A stretch of DNA of 64,000 nucleotides from Paramacrobiotus metropolitanus (lineage: Eukaryota; Tardigrada; Eutardigrada; Parachela; Macrobiotidae): NCBI RefSeq assembly GCF_019649055.1, contig NW_026570235.1:1488001-1552000 (forward strand). Reading direction: 5' to 3'. The notes beneath the pieces were generated by a model. The model saw nothing but the letters and a program-made list of their open reading frames with translations. It searched no databases and was not told the origin of the DNA. Position 1 is the stretch's first letter; each line of letters begins with the position of its first letter. A program made the position numbers and the translations under genes. Positions 35,792 through 47,523 of this stretch are shown here, piece after piece.

Positions 35792-36530
35792 TAATAGATT
35801 GTAGTCGCTACACAGTCACGGTATACGGTCCGGTAAACGATACGGTGGGACACCGTATCGTTAGCACTTCAGAGCTGTCGCACTCATCGCAAACGGTGTA
35901 CGATACATACAGCCGAGTCATGCTTTCGTGAAAGAAACGTGAAAAGTTTCAATCAGCCTTGGCACTTTTGTATGAGATAAACCGCGTCCAGCTGTAAGTC
36001 ATATTAAAACTAAAATTCCAGATTATTTTTCGATATCAGAACATCGAAATTTGAGCGCCAGTGAACGTGTCTAGGAGCATTTTTAATTAACACAGAAGTC
36101 TACGGAGTCTGAGTCAACAGCTTGCGCAGAGTACTCCAACTGCTCCGTAAGCTTAGCATGGTAAACGCAAATGGCTGTAGAATCGTGAATTTTTGGATAA
36201 ACCGCTCCCACTTGGTATCAAAAAACTTCAAATAATTTCATCCTTCTTTTGATTTACTTTGCTGGTTAATCAAGAATACTTAAAGCTTACTCTACCAATT
36301 CAAAACTTTCGTGTTTTGGCAAGTGCAGCCGTTGTTATGGAGGCCACCGCCACCGCGAGTGGTTGCTATATCGCTGAGCACAACGGTATGCTCGACGATA
36401 TCTGAGCCTTTTACCGTCAATCCTATCGTCAAACGGTCCGGTAAGGGTACGCTGTGATGACGTGCAAGAGCCTATCGTATATCGTACCGTCTATCGTAAG
36501 CCTTTTTGTGCGTGCGACTACAATCTAATA
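35792..36530. mobile_element. Small inverted-repeat element, about 740 bases
   Basis: The left end taatagattgtagtcgc (35792-35808) matches the reverse complement of the right end (36514-36530, tattagattgtagtcgc) with two differences. Inside, both ends carry cgatac/ggtccggtaa motifs in inverted order. The interval has no long open frame, so it would be a non-autonomous terminal-inverted-repeat element. Confidence 0.5.
35836..35862. repeat. Perfect hairpin, 12-base arms
   Basis: aacgatacggtg and caccgtatcgtt are exact reverse complements with loop gga. It lies just inside the left end of the 740-base inverted-repeat element and is probably part of its subterminal structure. Confidence 0.8.
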
Positions 36531-36639
36531 CTTATCGGACTACTATAGATATGCGAGTTTATTAAATTCATACTAGCGTTGTCACAGAAAAAATAGAAAT
36601 ACCGTACTTTTCGAATTGTATCGTAAACAAAGTGTACGG

Positions 36640-36735
36640 TCGACAAAATGAATGGTGGACAAAATGAATGGTGGACAAAATGATTGGTGGACAAAATGAA
36701 TGGTGGACAAAATGATAGGTGGACAAAATGAATAG
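36640..36735 (-). repeat. 16-base tandem array, right copy
   Basis: Six units of gacaaaatgaatggtg, the reverse complement of the left array at 30042-30147. Orientation and flanking similarity suggest that the two arrays are the ends of one element or duplication about 6.7 kb long. Confidence 0.85.
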
Positions 36736-38266
36736 ACACGCGAACAAGTACCTCCTCGATTCCAAATGCACGTTTCAAGCTAACCGACGACGGCCGTCCA
36801 GAGAATCTAGGCGGAGATACTGATTCCTCTTCGTCATCCGAAACGTTGATGTCGACCAGATTGTGAAACTGTTTACCCCTCACGTTCAGAACTTTTCCCG
36901 CCTGTAAGATAACTCTCAAGGTTCTCGCAGGAAACCAAATACTAAAGAAAGCAAAAGTCTGGTCAAGTAGTACAGTAAAGGCTGTAAAGCAACTGCTCTG
37001 TACAGTGGTACACAGTAAGCACCATTGCACTGCATACCTGACGTAAAATACTGCGAACAGGTTCTTGAGTCAAGTTGTTGTTTTCCAAATTTTTTGCGAA
37101 TGTTGTTCGGAGATTACCGCAGTCCCTGAAATGCAGAGTTCACTTTGAAAACAGACTAATGCCACTCCGTAATAATTTCTCACAAAAAGTGCGTGGCCGA
37201 CATTACGAATTTATCTTGCTTTTTTGCCTATATTGTGAGTTACTCTTATGAGATTTATAACAACTAAAAACGTTTAAAATAAAACCTGACCTGTTTCCAT
37301 TGATATGTCGTTCGGAGTTTGATGACATGCTGCGTGCAACGAGAAAAGAGGGATCGAATTATTACTAAAGCAGCAGATGCAAATGAGAACCGACTCATAA
37401 ACCAATACAAATCACGTCATGCAGTGATATCCTGCTCCGTGGAGAAAAGAAACAAAGAAAATATGACTGGCATAAAACCATATTTCAGATGGCGTTTTAA
37501 AAAAACGATAAAAACGATTGTTCAACATGTAAATTATTTTTAAAATTTTTGCAAATGTTGCAAGATCGTGATCAGGACTAAAATTCAAAGCGCTGAGTCC
37601 AGAACAGACAACAGCTGCTACAGTCCAAAACCGACACAGTTTGGCTGGTCTTCGGGTATTAAAATTGGTCGGCTACAAAGTCTAAACTGCAGGCGACGGT
37701 CGACGGTTGTTACTTATTAATGTTTAGATTTTATTTGGATAATAATAATAATACAACTTACATTAACTACTTTATTACTAGATTAATTTATTTCTAAATA
37801 TTATTACGGACGCCGAATGTTAACCTTCAATGGACGTATAATAAGAAAAATAACTGAACTGGCCTTTTAGAAACCCTCTTCGTAACATAACTATAAACTT
37901 GCGAGCCGCAAAATGACCGGGCCAAGAACCAGCTGCGAATGATCTGACACCCGCCAGAACGGACACAAAAAATTCTGCAGTAGGTGTATGGACGTACGGT
38001 ATAAATTTGCAAACAGCACTCGCACTTGTCGAAACATGCAGTTGTCACTTGTGGCTGCAGTTTGACTCAGGTGATTTTCCTAAGTATTTTATGTTTTCTT
38101 TGTTATATGTACATGTATGGAAGTACCTCCAAGCAGAGTCGTTCTTGGTTGTGGGGTGGCTTCTGGCGTAGTGTTGCACATACGGTCATACCTGTCAAGT
38201 GTCAAGTGTCAACAGAGATTGCTGAAAACTGTGGTTCTGCTCAGTCGCTGAGGGACATCTGCAAAA
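36736..38266. other. Intergenic region upstream of SMC6
   Basis: No supported exon. Several 60-100 codon frames on both strands overlap one another and lack splice or domain support. The SMC6 promoter should lie in the right part. Confidence 0.35.
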
Positions 38267-41200
38267 ATGTCGGAAAACACCAACCTGTGTGCCGGAAGCA
38301 TCAAACGTGTGAAGCTGATTAATTTTATGTGCCACTCGGAGCTTACTGTTGATTTTGGATCACAAGTGTCGTTTGTCACGGGGCATAATGGCAGCGGGAA
38401 GAGTGCGGTTCTCGCTGGAATCGTCGCTGGTTTCGGAGCGCGCGCAGGTTAGTTGGAGCTCTGCGGATTTCAGTTACTTAGTATTTACGTGTTGTCAGTT
38501 TGTTTATTATGTTTTATAAACGCATTGCACATTATTCTTTTTTTATAATAAAGTATTTTAAAGAAAATTTTGGCATAGAATTTATCAACATTTTCTTTGC
38601 TAGTTAAAAATTCAGAATGCCGTAGACAGTCAGATGTCTACTTCCCTAACGAAAATTATCACCTTCGAATTAACGATTTAATTTTCGAAGGATAATTTAC
38701 CGTCTACGGCATGGATAATATACGGCTGCTTAAGTTAATATACTTCTATGGTTGTTTAATATCCCTATGTATTGTTTAAGTTCGTGTTTTAAAACAGGAG
38801 CGACGGCCAGAGGAACCAAACTGGGGGATCTGATTAAACACGGACAACGGTTCGTGATTGAGCAATCTGGAACTTTTTTGCTTCCTTGGGCTTTCGCTGC
38901 CAGTTTTTTTTATTTTTAAACATTTCTGTAGCTCTGCTTCTGTAATAATTCACCTGCAAAATGCTGGAGCCGGACCGAAGCCCTTCGCACCAGACATTTA
39001 TGGGCATACTATTATTATCGAAAGAACCTTTCATTTGGATAAAAGTGGAGCGTATAAAATATGTTCGGCCTCAGGTATTCATGAGAAGTCTGTTATAAAT
39101 ATCTGCGAAAGGTGGCTCAGGATTCACACGTAGTGTTGCTTGAAAGTCGTTTGTTATTATCGACACTCGGCGTGATTCCTGTGTGTTTTATCGCATTTGT
39201 AGGAAAAGTGATATCCAAGAAGCGAGCAGATTTGGATGCCATACTCCAGCATTACAACATTCAGGTTGTATTTCGTTTTTGTGGAGGTAAACCAGATCGA
39301 GAACTTGTACCTTTTTCAGGTGAACAATCCTGTCTTCCTTATGAATCAAGACACCTGTCGAAGCTTCTTGAATTCCAAAACCGGGAAAGAATTGTATTCG
39401 GTACGATGGCTTTCACGCTCAGTTTTTGCTGTATGTGAAACACTACGTAAAATTTTTTTAGTTCTTCTACAAAGCGCCTTTGTTGGATGAAATGGAGGAA
39501 TCCGTACAAACCGTAGAAAGACAAGCCAGTGAAACAAAAATCACCGTAACTCAGAAAGAACAGGTGATGGTGGCTTTAAATTCGCTTTTGCCCAGGATCA
39601 TGTTTTTTTTATTTGACTCTTTTAGGAAATGGAGCCGATTCGAGCCGCTATTACGGAGTGGGAGGGAAAGTTGTCAAAATGCCATCGCCCTGAAGACCTG
39701 CAAACCAACATAAAAAAAGTGAAGGCGAAAATCAAAATCGGCCAGTATCAGATTTTGGAAAAACAGACTGCCAGTGCGAAATCATTACTGGCCACTGCTC
39801 AGTCGAACTTACAAACTCACGAAGCTTCTTTGCAAAAATCCCGGGATAGAATTCCGGAATTCAAAAACCAACTGGAAGAATTGAAAACTCGTCGGGAAGA
39901 GTTAACGCCCGCTATGCAGGAGTCACAGCAGATTTTGGATACCAATAAACCGCAAATGAAGCAGCTGAAAGAAACAACGCAGACCGCAAAGGTAATTCTT
40001 TTTTAATTTCCACAAAGCCCTTTTTTTCGTTTCTCTTTGTGGCTTTTGGCAGTTTGATGTATGTGCTTAACTTCAGTATTTATTGCCAGACTAAACTGGA
40101 AGATGCAAAGGCTGAACTGGCGGAAAAGAAGCGTAATTTGCGTACTTTTGAGACTGAGCTTCAGCGATCTAAACAGCGGTGCGTTGTATTCGTGTTTGCA
40201 AACTGCTTACGTTTTTGGTTTTCTGCCGGGCTTGATTTCGATTGCATCTATGTTTAGACAAGATCTGGACGATTTTGATCAAAAGAAGGCGGACCTGGAA
40301 TCCGAAATCAAACAGTTGAATGATAACTTAGGACAAGGACAATCTGAGCGGAAAACGATTTTCGATGAACGAATCGCGATTAATACCGAAGTGGGAAGAG
40401 CAAAAAATGCGCTGGATGAAAATACGTAAGTCGTAACAAAGTTTGAAATTGGAATGAAATCTGAAGTTTTACAATGTCACGTTTTAGGTCAGCACTGACA
40501 GCGCTGCAACGGCACGTTAGCGAGTTGGACCGTGAAATACAAAGTTTCACCACCACCGCTAATGACAGCTGGGGAATTCTGAAGAGAATGGATCCACGGA
40601 ATGATTTTGCTACAAAACAGAAGCAGTTGATGGACGGCCTTATGAAGCAGCCTGGGGTGTTGAAGGGAAAAATAATCGGGCCGTGTGGTACGTAAGCGAT
40701 GCAGTACTTCTGTATCTTCTGTAAATTTTTAGTTGGTGTTAATTGTATTACCATGAATTCTCCCCAGTGCTGGAATTGAATCTAAAGGACGATATATATG
40801 GCAAAGTGGTGGAGAAGGTCGTAGGACCTTATTTTCGTACATACTTAATTGAAGACGAAAGAGATCGGCAGCGTATCACTGAGGAATTCCGAAAAGTGCG
40901 TTTACCGGCGCCGCCGCTGGACTGCGTTGGCGGCGCATTTATGGTGAGAATTCCGGTTACGGCATGTGGTTTCCGATTTTAATCTTGTCTGTACATGTTT
41001 TCCGTTTGCAGACTTCAGAGATGCCTTTCGACGACGTAAGTTCCTGTTGGAATAATGAATAAATTACCTTTTATTTTTGTTTGGTTGAATTTCAGCAGCG
41101 TAAATCTAGAGTAGAGCTTGTGGCGTCTTTATTTTGGGGTTAAGTTTATGGGCTCTTATCGAAATGTTTTCTTTCAGGCTTGCCGTTCTGCGCATCCAAC

Positions 41201-43323
41201 CGTAGCGGATGTCGTTTCTTTCAAGCATCCTCACGTTAGAAACGTTATCCTTGACGCGTTAGGATTGCATCAGATTCTGGTAATGCCCACCACCGAGCTG
41301 GCTCGTCAGTATTACCGCAGTGGCCCGCGTGTGGCGGGATGTAGAATGGTAAGTTTGGATTAAAAAATAATAACTACACAAATGAGATCATCGCAAGGCG
41401 GTAAAATTTCGCTTTCAGGTTTACGATCTCCAGGCCAATCAGCACAGCGATCAAGATGGATACATGTTTGTTCCCAGTTCGGATTACGAAAATCGACTGC
41501 TCTGCAAGGATGTTGGTACCGAAATTGAGTAAGAATGTGGATATTTTACCGTTGGCACCTCTTAGTGACAGTGTTGATTTGATGGATAGTTCAAAAACTA
41601 TGCTGCGAAATCAGAAAAGTGCAGAACTGGAGGAAAGGAAGCGCAGACAGGCCGAATTGAGCGCAGAAGTGAAAAAGCGTGAGCGGGAATTAATGAATAA
41701 GACGCGTCAACTGAAGGAATATGATGACAACGATGCACGAAACCAGAACCGTTTAACAGCGTTGACGTAAGCGTTCTCACCAACAAAACCACCGGTTTTT
41801 AGCGTCATGGGGTTTTTGTAACAGCGTCGAATTGGAAGCGGTCAAAATCGCTCAGCCTACGGATATCCAAGTGATGTTGGATGAAGTGGAGGAACTGAAA
41901 CTCGCTGCTGAAGAAGCCGAAACACGTGTGACACAGCTCGAAGTCGAGCTGGAAACGGCCAAAGCCAGGGAGAACAAGGCCTCCGAGCGATTTCGAGAAA
42001 TGAAAAATACGGCGGAAGAAGAAGTTAAAGAACTTGATGAAATTGTGGTAAGAAACTGTTTTTAGGCATAAGCTGTAATCTCTCGAGACAGGATTTTGTT
42101 GCGGTAAAGGTCATGTTCACTGTATATACTCGTAGGGAAAGTATGAGAGGTTAGAGCGAAAGATTGAAGGCATGGAATCGGATATCAGAACTTCTCAAAG
42201 ACAATCAGCCAGCTTGGAAAAGATAATTGAAGAGAAAAAGCAACAAGTTGCTGCTGCTCTGCAGCTTCAAGAGGTATTGCTGTTCTACTTCAATGCATGT
42301 TGTAATTGTTATTTCAGTTTTTCGCTCTGCTTTCCCTGCGACCAACGCTAAGCATGTGGCAAAATCTGTCGAATAGTGAGTTTTTGTCTGCAGGATAAGA
42401 AACGGGAAACTCTGGAGTTTGGCATTCATGAACGGTACTTAAGCAAACAAGTGTCCAGTGAAGAAGAATTGGAAGGGGAACTGGCCAATCTGGAACAACT
42501 GCTGCGCAATGTGGACTCTAACGTCGAAAATTCCTACGATTATTGTGCTCAGAAACTGAAGGAGTTGAATGACAGTAAAGAAATTGTAGACCATCAGTTG
42601 CGTACTGCCACTAAAGCCGTTATTGTGAGTGGCGCTTTGTTATAAAAAAAGATTTCTGCACCCGCATTTGAGTTATCACGGTGTGTTTGTTCCACTAGTT
42701 GATGATGAAAAATGCCACACAGCGTCAGAAGAACTATGTTCTCGCAAGGCACAAAGCCAGTGGAGTCATCAAAGAGCTTTTTGCGAAAATAATGAGCGAA
42801 CGCGGTTTTGAAGGGGACATTGAACTCGATCACGAAGCAAGAAACCTGAAATTTCTGGTTAAACCGCACCCGGAATCTCAGTGTGTGGAATCTAATGTGA
42901 AATCTCTGTCCGGTGGTGAACGCTCCTTCACTATGGTCTCGTTTCTACTGGCGTTGTGGCAGTTAATTGAGATTCCTTTTCGAGTATTGGATGAATTCGA
43001 TGTTTTCATGGTACGTGGTCGGGTGGTACGGACCGTACGGTCATCACGCTTCGGTGATTACACGAGAAGTATATTTTAGGATATGCTCAACAGAGATTAT
43101 GCGATGCTTCGGCTTATTGATGCTGCAGTTAATTCCGGTCGGCAGTTTATTTTCCTGACTCCGCTTTCCTTTAGTCAAAGGTATGGAAGTTGATAGCGGT
43201 ATGAGGTACCCGTCTTAAATGCATGTATTTTGCAGTGTACTGGACACTTTCAAGGAGTCTAGCCAAGTTGAAGTTATTCGCATGCCAACCGTTGCGCGAC
43301 CGCCCGTCGGAGCTGGCGAATAG
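38267..43323 (+). CDS. SMC6: Structural maintenance of chromosomes protein 6
   Basis: Twenty-one exons: 38267-38447, 38798-38849, 38932-39074, 39203-39264, 39320-39400, 39462-39563, 39626-39991, 40090-40178, 40258-40425, 40488-40687, 40768-40943, 41012-41035, 41178-41348, 41419-41528, 41566-41766, 41825-42047, 42136-42273, 42394-42624, 42699-43010, 43080-43180, 43236-43323. The sum is 3219 bases, 1072 residues, all phases consistent. SMC6 pairs with SMC5 in the nuclear complex that handles recombination intermediates and stalled forks. Visible parts: KRVKLINFMCHSELTVDFG with Walker A GHNGSGKS (residues 39-46), NIQVNNPVFLMNQD, a long coiled coil, a hinge (HPTVADVVSF to HQILVM), a second coiled coil, the signature LSGGERSFTMVSF, Walker B VLDEFDVFMD and QFIFLTPLSF. 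The length is close to the usual 1090. Exon 12 has only 24 bases and the intron 41529-41565 only 37. Confidence 0.93.
38617..38712. mobile_element. Foldback (MITE-like) sequence in SMC6 intron 1
   Basis: Outer arms atgccgtagac and gtctacggcat are exact reverse complements at the two ends of a 96-base segment. Inner arms (aaattatcaccttcgaa and ttcgaaggataattt) also pair. There is no coding capacity. Confidence 0.6.
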
Positions 43324-44284
43324 TAGTTTCCTTTATTTCCGGTCTGATTGCGTTGGTCTCTGCGTTGGCCTTATTCACATTCGTGTTCCTTATTTGTGAC
43401 ATTTATTGTAGATGGATTTTCGGAAAGCCAGTAAAATTTTTAGACCTTTTTTGTAAATCGGAAAAGCGATGCGCTTATAAATTCAGTACATGATTAATGA
43501 TTTATAATTTAATGGAGTTACGAAGATCGGTGTGTCTGGTGAAAGTAATTTTATCGTAGTCAACAAAATGAGAAAAGATTGATATGAAAATTCTGTTTAA
43601 ATTGCTGCGCGCAGCAATGACCACTTCGGATTTCGTACACTGTTTGAATGCTGTAATAATATGAAATGTTGCATACCTATTTTGTTCGCCAATTGCAGGT
43701 GAAATTTGCAGTTCAAGTTAAAACGCACGTTTACAATATGCAGTGAACTGACCATGGTGAGTGAGGCATTGTTTGGTTTGCGTTGTGTGTTATGCATGTG
43801 CATTTAAAGTATTATTTTAAATTTATCGCGTGCGTTTACGCAGAGCTTTTGTTTACTTTGGTTCCAACCAGGACTAACCTTCTAGTTTTTCTAAATAAAG
43901 AAAAAAACCAAGGAAAACAACGAAGAACAATGCAACCAAAGCATTAATTTTAATTTACAGTTGTGCTCACAGAGTCACGGTATAACCAGATAGGCCGATA
44001 TACTAAATTCCCTGTACCAAACGCTAGTCGAAACGAAACTGGACCGGCCATTTTGCGTTAGCCTTCAGCGTTTATCGATCGACCATGGCATCGCTTTGCC
44101 TTTGTGCATTGAACACTGCATTCCTGTTTGATTTTTGAGCAAGCTGCAACGGTGGTTGTTTTTGTAATCTAAAATTTCGTCCCCTATCGAGAGGACGAGA
44201 TATTCTCTATGATCGTAGCCGCCGAATTACAGATCGTCTTCGGGTTTTAATTTGAATTAGAGGAGGTGGAGACGCTGAAAGGAA
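43324..44284. other. Intergenic region between SMC6 and the MRE11-like gene
   Basis: AT-rich, with no supported exon. It holds the 3' end of SMC6 and the promoter of the next gene. The short distance (under 1 kb) and shared orientation are noted. Confidence 0.4.
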
Positions 44285-47210
44285 ATGTTTCAACCTGAGA
44301 ACACGTTCAGGATTCTGGTCACATCGAACCTGCATATTGGGTACGCTGAGAGGGAACCCGAGCGTATGCAGGATGCAGTTAACACCCTACAGGAAATTTT
44401 ACGGACTGCCAAATCGCAGTCGGTGGATTTGATCCTCATAACTGGTGCGTGGCAAATAGCTGTAAAAGTGATGATTTCGTATTTCAGCTTCGGTGAACTC
44501 GGAGCAGATTGAATTGAATATTTTCGTTTTTTAACTTAAAATTGGTTTTTTGCAGGGGATTTGTTTAATGAATCAAACCCATCCAGATGGGCCGTGCACG
44601 CGACCATGAATGCGCTGCGCAACAACTGTTGGGGCAACGCACCCGTCAGTGTGGAGTGCCTGAACGACTGGTCTAAGCCCCAGAAAGACGGCAGTGTACT
44701 GTTGCACGCGCCCAACTTTCTCGATCCCAACATCAACGTGGAGATGCCTGTGCTGGCCATTAATGGGTTCAGCGATGATCTGTCGGGATTAGGGAATCTG
44801 TCGGAATTGGATGTTCTGGATCGAGCGGGCTTGATTGATTTCTGTGGAAAAGTCACGAGCTCTGGTAAATCGTGTTTCGCGAGAAGTAGAAATCAAAAAA
44901 TCAAAACGTTATAAATCAAAGCGTGTATTGTTGTAAACTAAAAGCAGGATAAACTTTATTTTATATTTAATGATATATTGTTTTATAATATTCCGTGTCG
45001 AATACTTGAGAACAAAATCTTCTAAGTTTTTTCTTTTACTGTACTATTTTTCTGTTTTCGCTCAGAATTTTATGTTGCGGACTTATTGTTTTTGTTAGTT
45101 GCTGAAGCCTTACAATTAGCAAGCGCACTTTGAAATTCAAAATGATTTTGCTGCAATTTTCAGTTGACTTAGTAAACACTTTGCGACTTGCGTTAACCTG
45201 TTCTTGACAAATATATCAACGGCTCTTTCGAACTCTAGAATTCTGATAATTGCTTATGGTTTATTGGAAATTAGATACATAATGCCGCGCATAAGTATCT
45301 GCGTGTACAAACTTTCTTTCTACAACAGTCTTCATTTTTGAAACTACTATTTGCTTTGTGATTACTGTTTTTGACTTCGCATTATTAACCTTGCTTCCTG
45401 GTGCCTCTAGACTCCGTGCACATTCCACCGCTTTTGCTGCGCAAGGGAGAATCTCTGCTCTGTTTGTACACTCTGGGGGCCGTTCGAGAGGAACTGTTGG
45501 AACGACTGATCAAGGAGAAAAACATCAGCTTCTCTCGACCGCTGGACAATGTCGAGGAGACGTGGTTTAATTTGTTTGCCGTACATCAGGATCGCGCCAT
45601 GAAGCGCAGCCAGAAGCCCACGGAACCCATTACCCGCATTATCGAACCCTGGATGGATCTGGTGATCTGTGGGCGGGAGCACGAAAGCCTGACGGAAATC
45701 CAACAGCATCCGCTCGGATTCCGCTATATCCAGCCGGGCAGTACCGTCCGGGTTAATCTCTCACCGGATGAAGTGCCGACCAAGCACGCACTCATTGTGG
45801 AGATCTGCGGGAAGCAGTCGCGTTTACAGGCTGTACCGTTGAAAACCGTTCGACCGATGATTCTGGAGCATTTGAGCTGGGAAGTGCCAGCCGCTGCTGG
45901 CGATCAGGAAGCAGGCACCTCGGAAAAAAGTTTAATTGAGACCGTAAAAACCGCGGTTAATACAGCCTTGGAGAAAGCTGGATTGGAGCGCGAAGGAAAT
46001 CCGCAGATGCCGTGGCCACCGGTTATGCAGATGAACGTGGAGATTACCGGAGAGTATTTTGTTAATCCCATCAAACTGGGTCAGGAATTTGCGGGAGTGG
46101 TGGCCAACCCGAAAAATATGTTCAAGATTGTGTTCAAAAAGGCGAAACATGTGAATGGATTGACAAATGGCACCACGGAACTGAATGGGACAGCGGAATT
46201 GAATGGTACACGCCATGGTGTATTGGAATCATTGCTTGATGTCGGGCCGCCGACAATTGATGGTGGGTGCTCTGCGAAGAAGCCTTTACTGCGGAATCGA
46301 AAATAATGTTTTTGTTGTAGATTTCTTTCTGCAAAATTTGCAACAGCAGGAAAAAGAGGGAGAATTTGGTGTTTTACACCCGAAAATCATGATGAAAGCT
46401 ATTGAGTTTCTTCTGGACAAAGTAAGTGTCTCTGTAATTATATTATTTTATTTCTAACGACTGGTGACAGCGAGCGATGCATATGTTGAGCAGAATTTGG
46501 ACGTTTAATGAAATCTCGTTGTATAGGACGACAAGCAAGCCATTCCTGATGCTTACGACTGGGAGAAAGGTCGCGTGCGCGAGTTTATCGTCGGAAAGGA
46601 AGGTATTAATCCCGATGAAGCCGCCGGCGATATGGCCCTCTACCATATCGAGCATCGATCTCAGGAGGAAGAGGATCAGTTTGTCTCCCATCATGCGGAA
46701 GTTCTTGCCCGCCCGCCGATCAAAATGACGGTAAAGAATACCAAGACATCTGGAAACGGCGCTATCCCAGCCATCAAACAAGAGCCTGTCTCACCCACTA
46801 TGCCAGGTCCTCTACCGACAGCCACGGCGGTACGCGGCCGCGGTCGTCCCAGGGGCCGTGGTGGTGTCGCGGCTGCCCCACCGGCGCGCGCGATTAAAGT
46901 AGAAAGTGACGATTCTATGGAAGCCGAGGTTGTGGAGATTCCTAGCACTCCGCTCCGCCGCAGTGGCCGTAGTTCAACCGCCCGCGGTCAGCCCATGTAC
47001 GACGGGATCGATGGGGAGGAGGATAATGCTTCGGATGGATCGGAGGAATTCCTGCCCAACAAATCCGCACGTACCAGCCGGAACCAGACGGCTGGAGGCA
47101 AGCCTGGTTTTGCCATCCGCGGAGGACGGGGAGGAGTGCCGGAAGAAATACCACAGCTGGCACCGGCGCCGCGGTGGTGTATGCGACATCTTACAATCCG
47201 CAGCCCGTGA
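44285..47210 (+). CDS. MRE11-like protein with degenerate nuclease site
   Basis: Five exons: 44285-44444, 44556-44864, 45411-46262, 46321-46421, 46527-47210, giving 701 residues. MRE11 is the nuclease subunit of the MRE11-RAD50-NBS1 break-repair complex. Homology runs through ENTFRILVTSNLHIGYAERE, LILITGDLFNESNPSR, the loop near residues 118-135, ETWFNLFAVHQDR, DLVICGREHES, YIQPGSTVRVNLSPDE (like FYISQPGSSVVTSLSPGEA) and FAGVVANPKNMFKIVF. But metal-site residues differ: the Asp of D-x-H is Asn15, the His after DLF is Asn58, the Asn-His pair of GNHDD is Phe125-Ser126, and the first His of HEH is Arg245. Retained are His17, Asp55, His215 and His247. The C-terminus is disordered with an AT-hook (RGRGRPRGRGG). 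It is probably not an active nuclease, though it could still bind partners. Coding potential seems to continue past this stop after frame changes. Likely a paralogue, not the sole MRE11. Confidence 0.82.
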
Positions 47211-47523
47211 AGACCGTCGTCTCGCCGTCGATCCGGGGCGGCCGGCGACCGTAGCGCCACCGCGGGCCATTGCGGTGGCGCCGCCGGCAATTCGTACGAT
47301 CAGTCCGCGTGGACGTGTAGCACCGCGCCCCGCCGTGCCCGTTACGGCGCCACCGGTCGCCGCGGCACCAAACAATGGCGTAGTATGGAGAATCGTCAGC
47401 ACCACGAATGTGCCCACGGCGACGGCGCAGACACCATCCACGAGGCCGATTATCGTGCAGGGTGTGAATACGATGACGAGTAGTCGAGGTCGCGGTCGTC
47501 CGCGAAAATCACTGGGATACTAG
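47160..47523 (+). other. Out-of-frame continuation of the MRE11-like C-terminus
   Basis: Past the in-frame stop at 47210 the sequence keeps coding character in other frames. About 47162-47250 reads as VVYATSYNPQPVKTVV in the second frame. About 47254-47523 then reads in the third frame and ends with a second AT-hook and a stop (SSRGRGRPRKSLGY). Each change equals the loss of one base. No intron of normal size fits. Either these are assembly errors in GC-rich DNA, or the gene truly ends at 47210 and this is decayed sequence. Confidence 0.5.

Noticed and set aside
36518-37030. 170-codon minus-strand frame
   Set aside because: It includes translated 16-base repeats (FCPPFILST-type) and has no domain or splice support.
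46906-47523. Independent gene from the long second frame over the MRE11-like tail
   Set aside because: Its first half is a shifted reading of the in-frame MRE11-like exon. Only the last part has its own coding character, explained better by frame changes.
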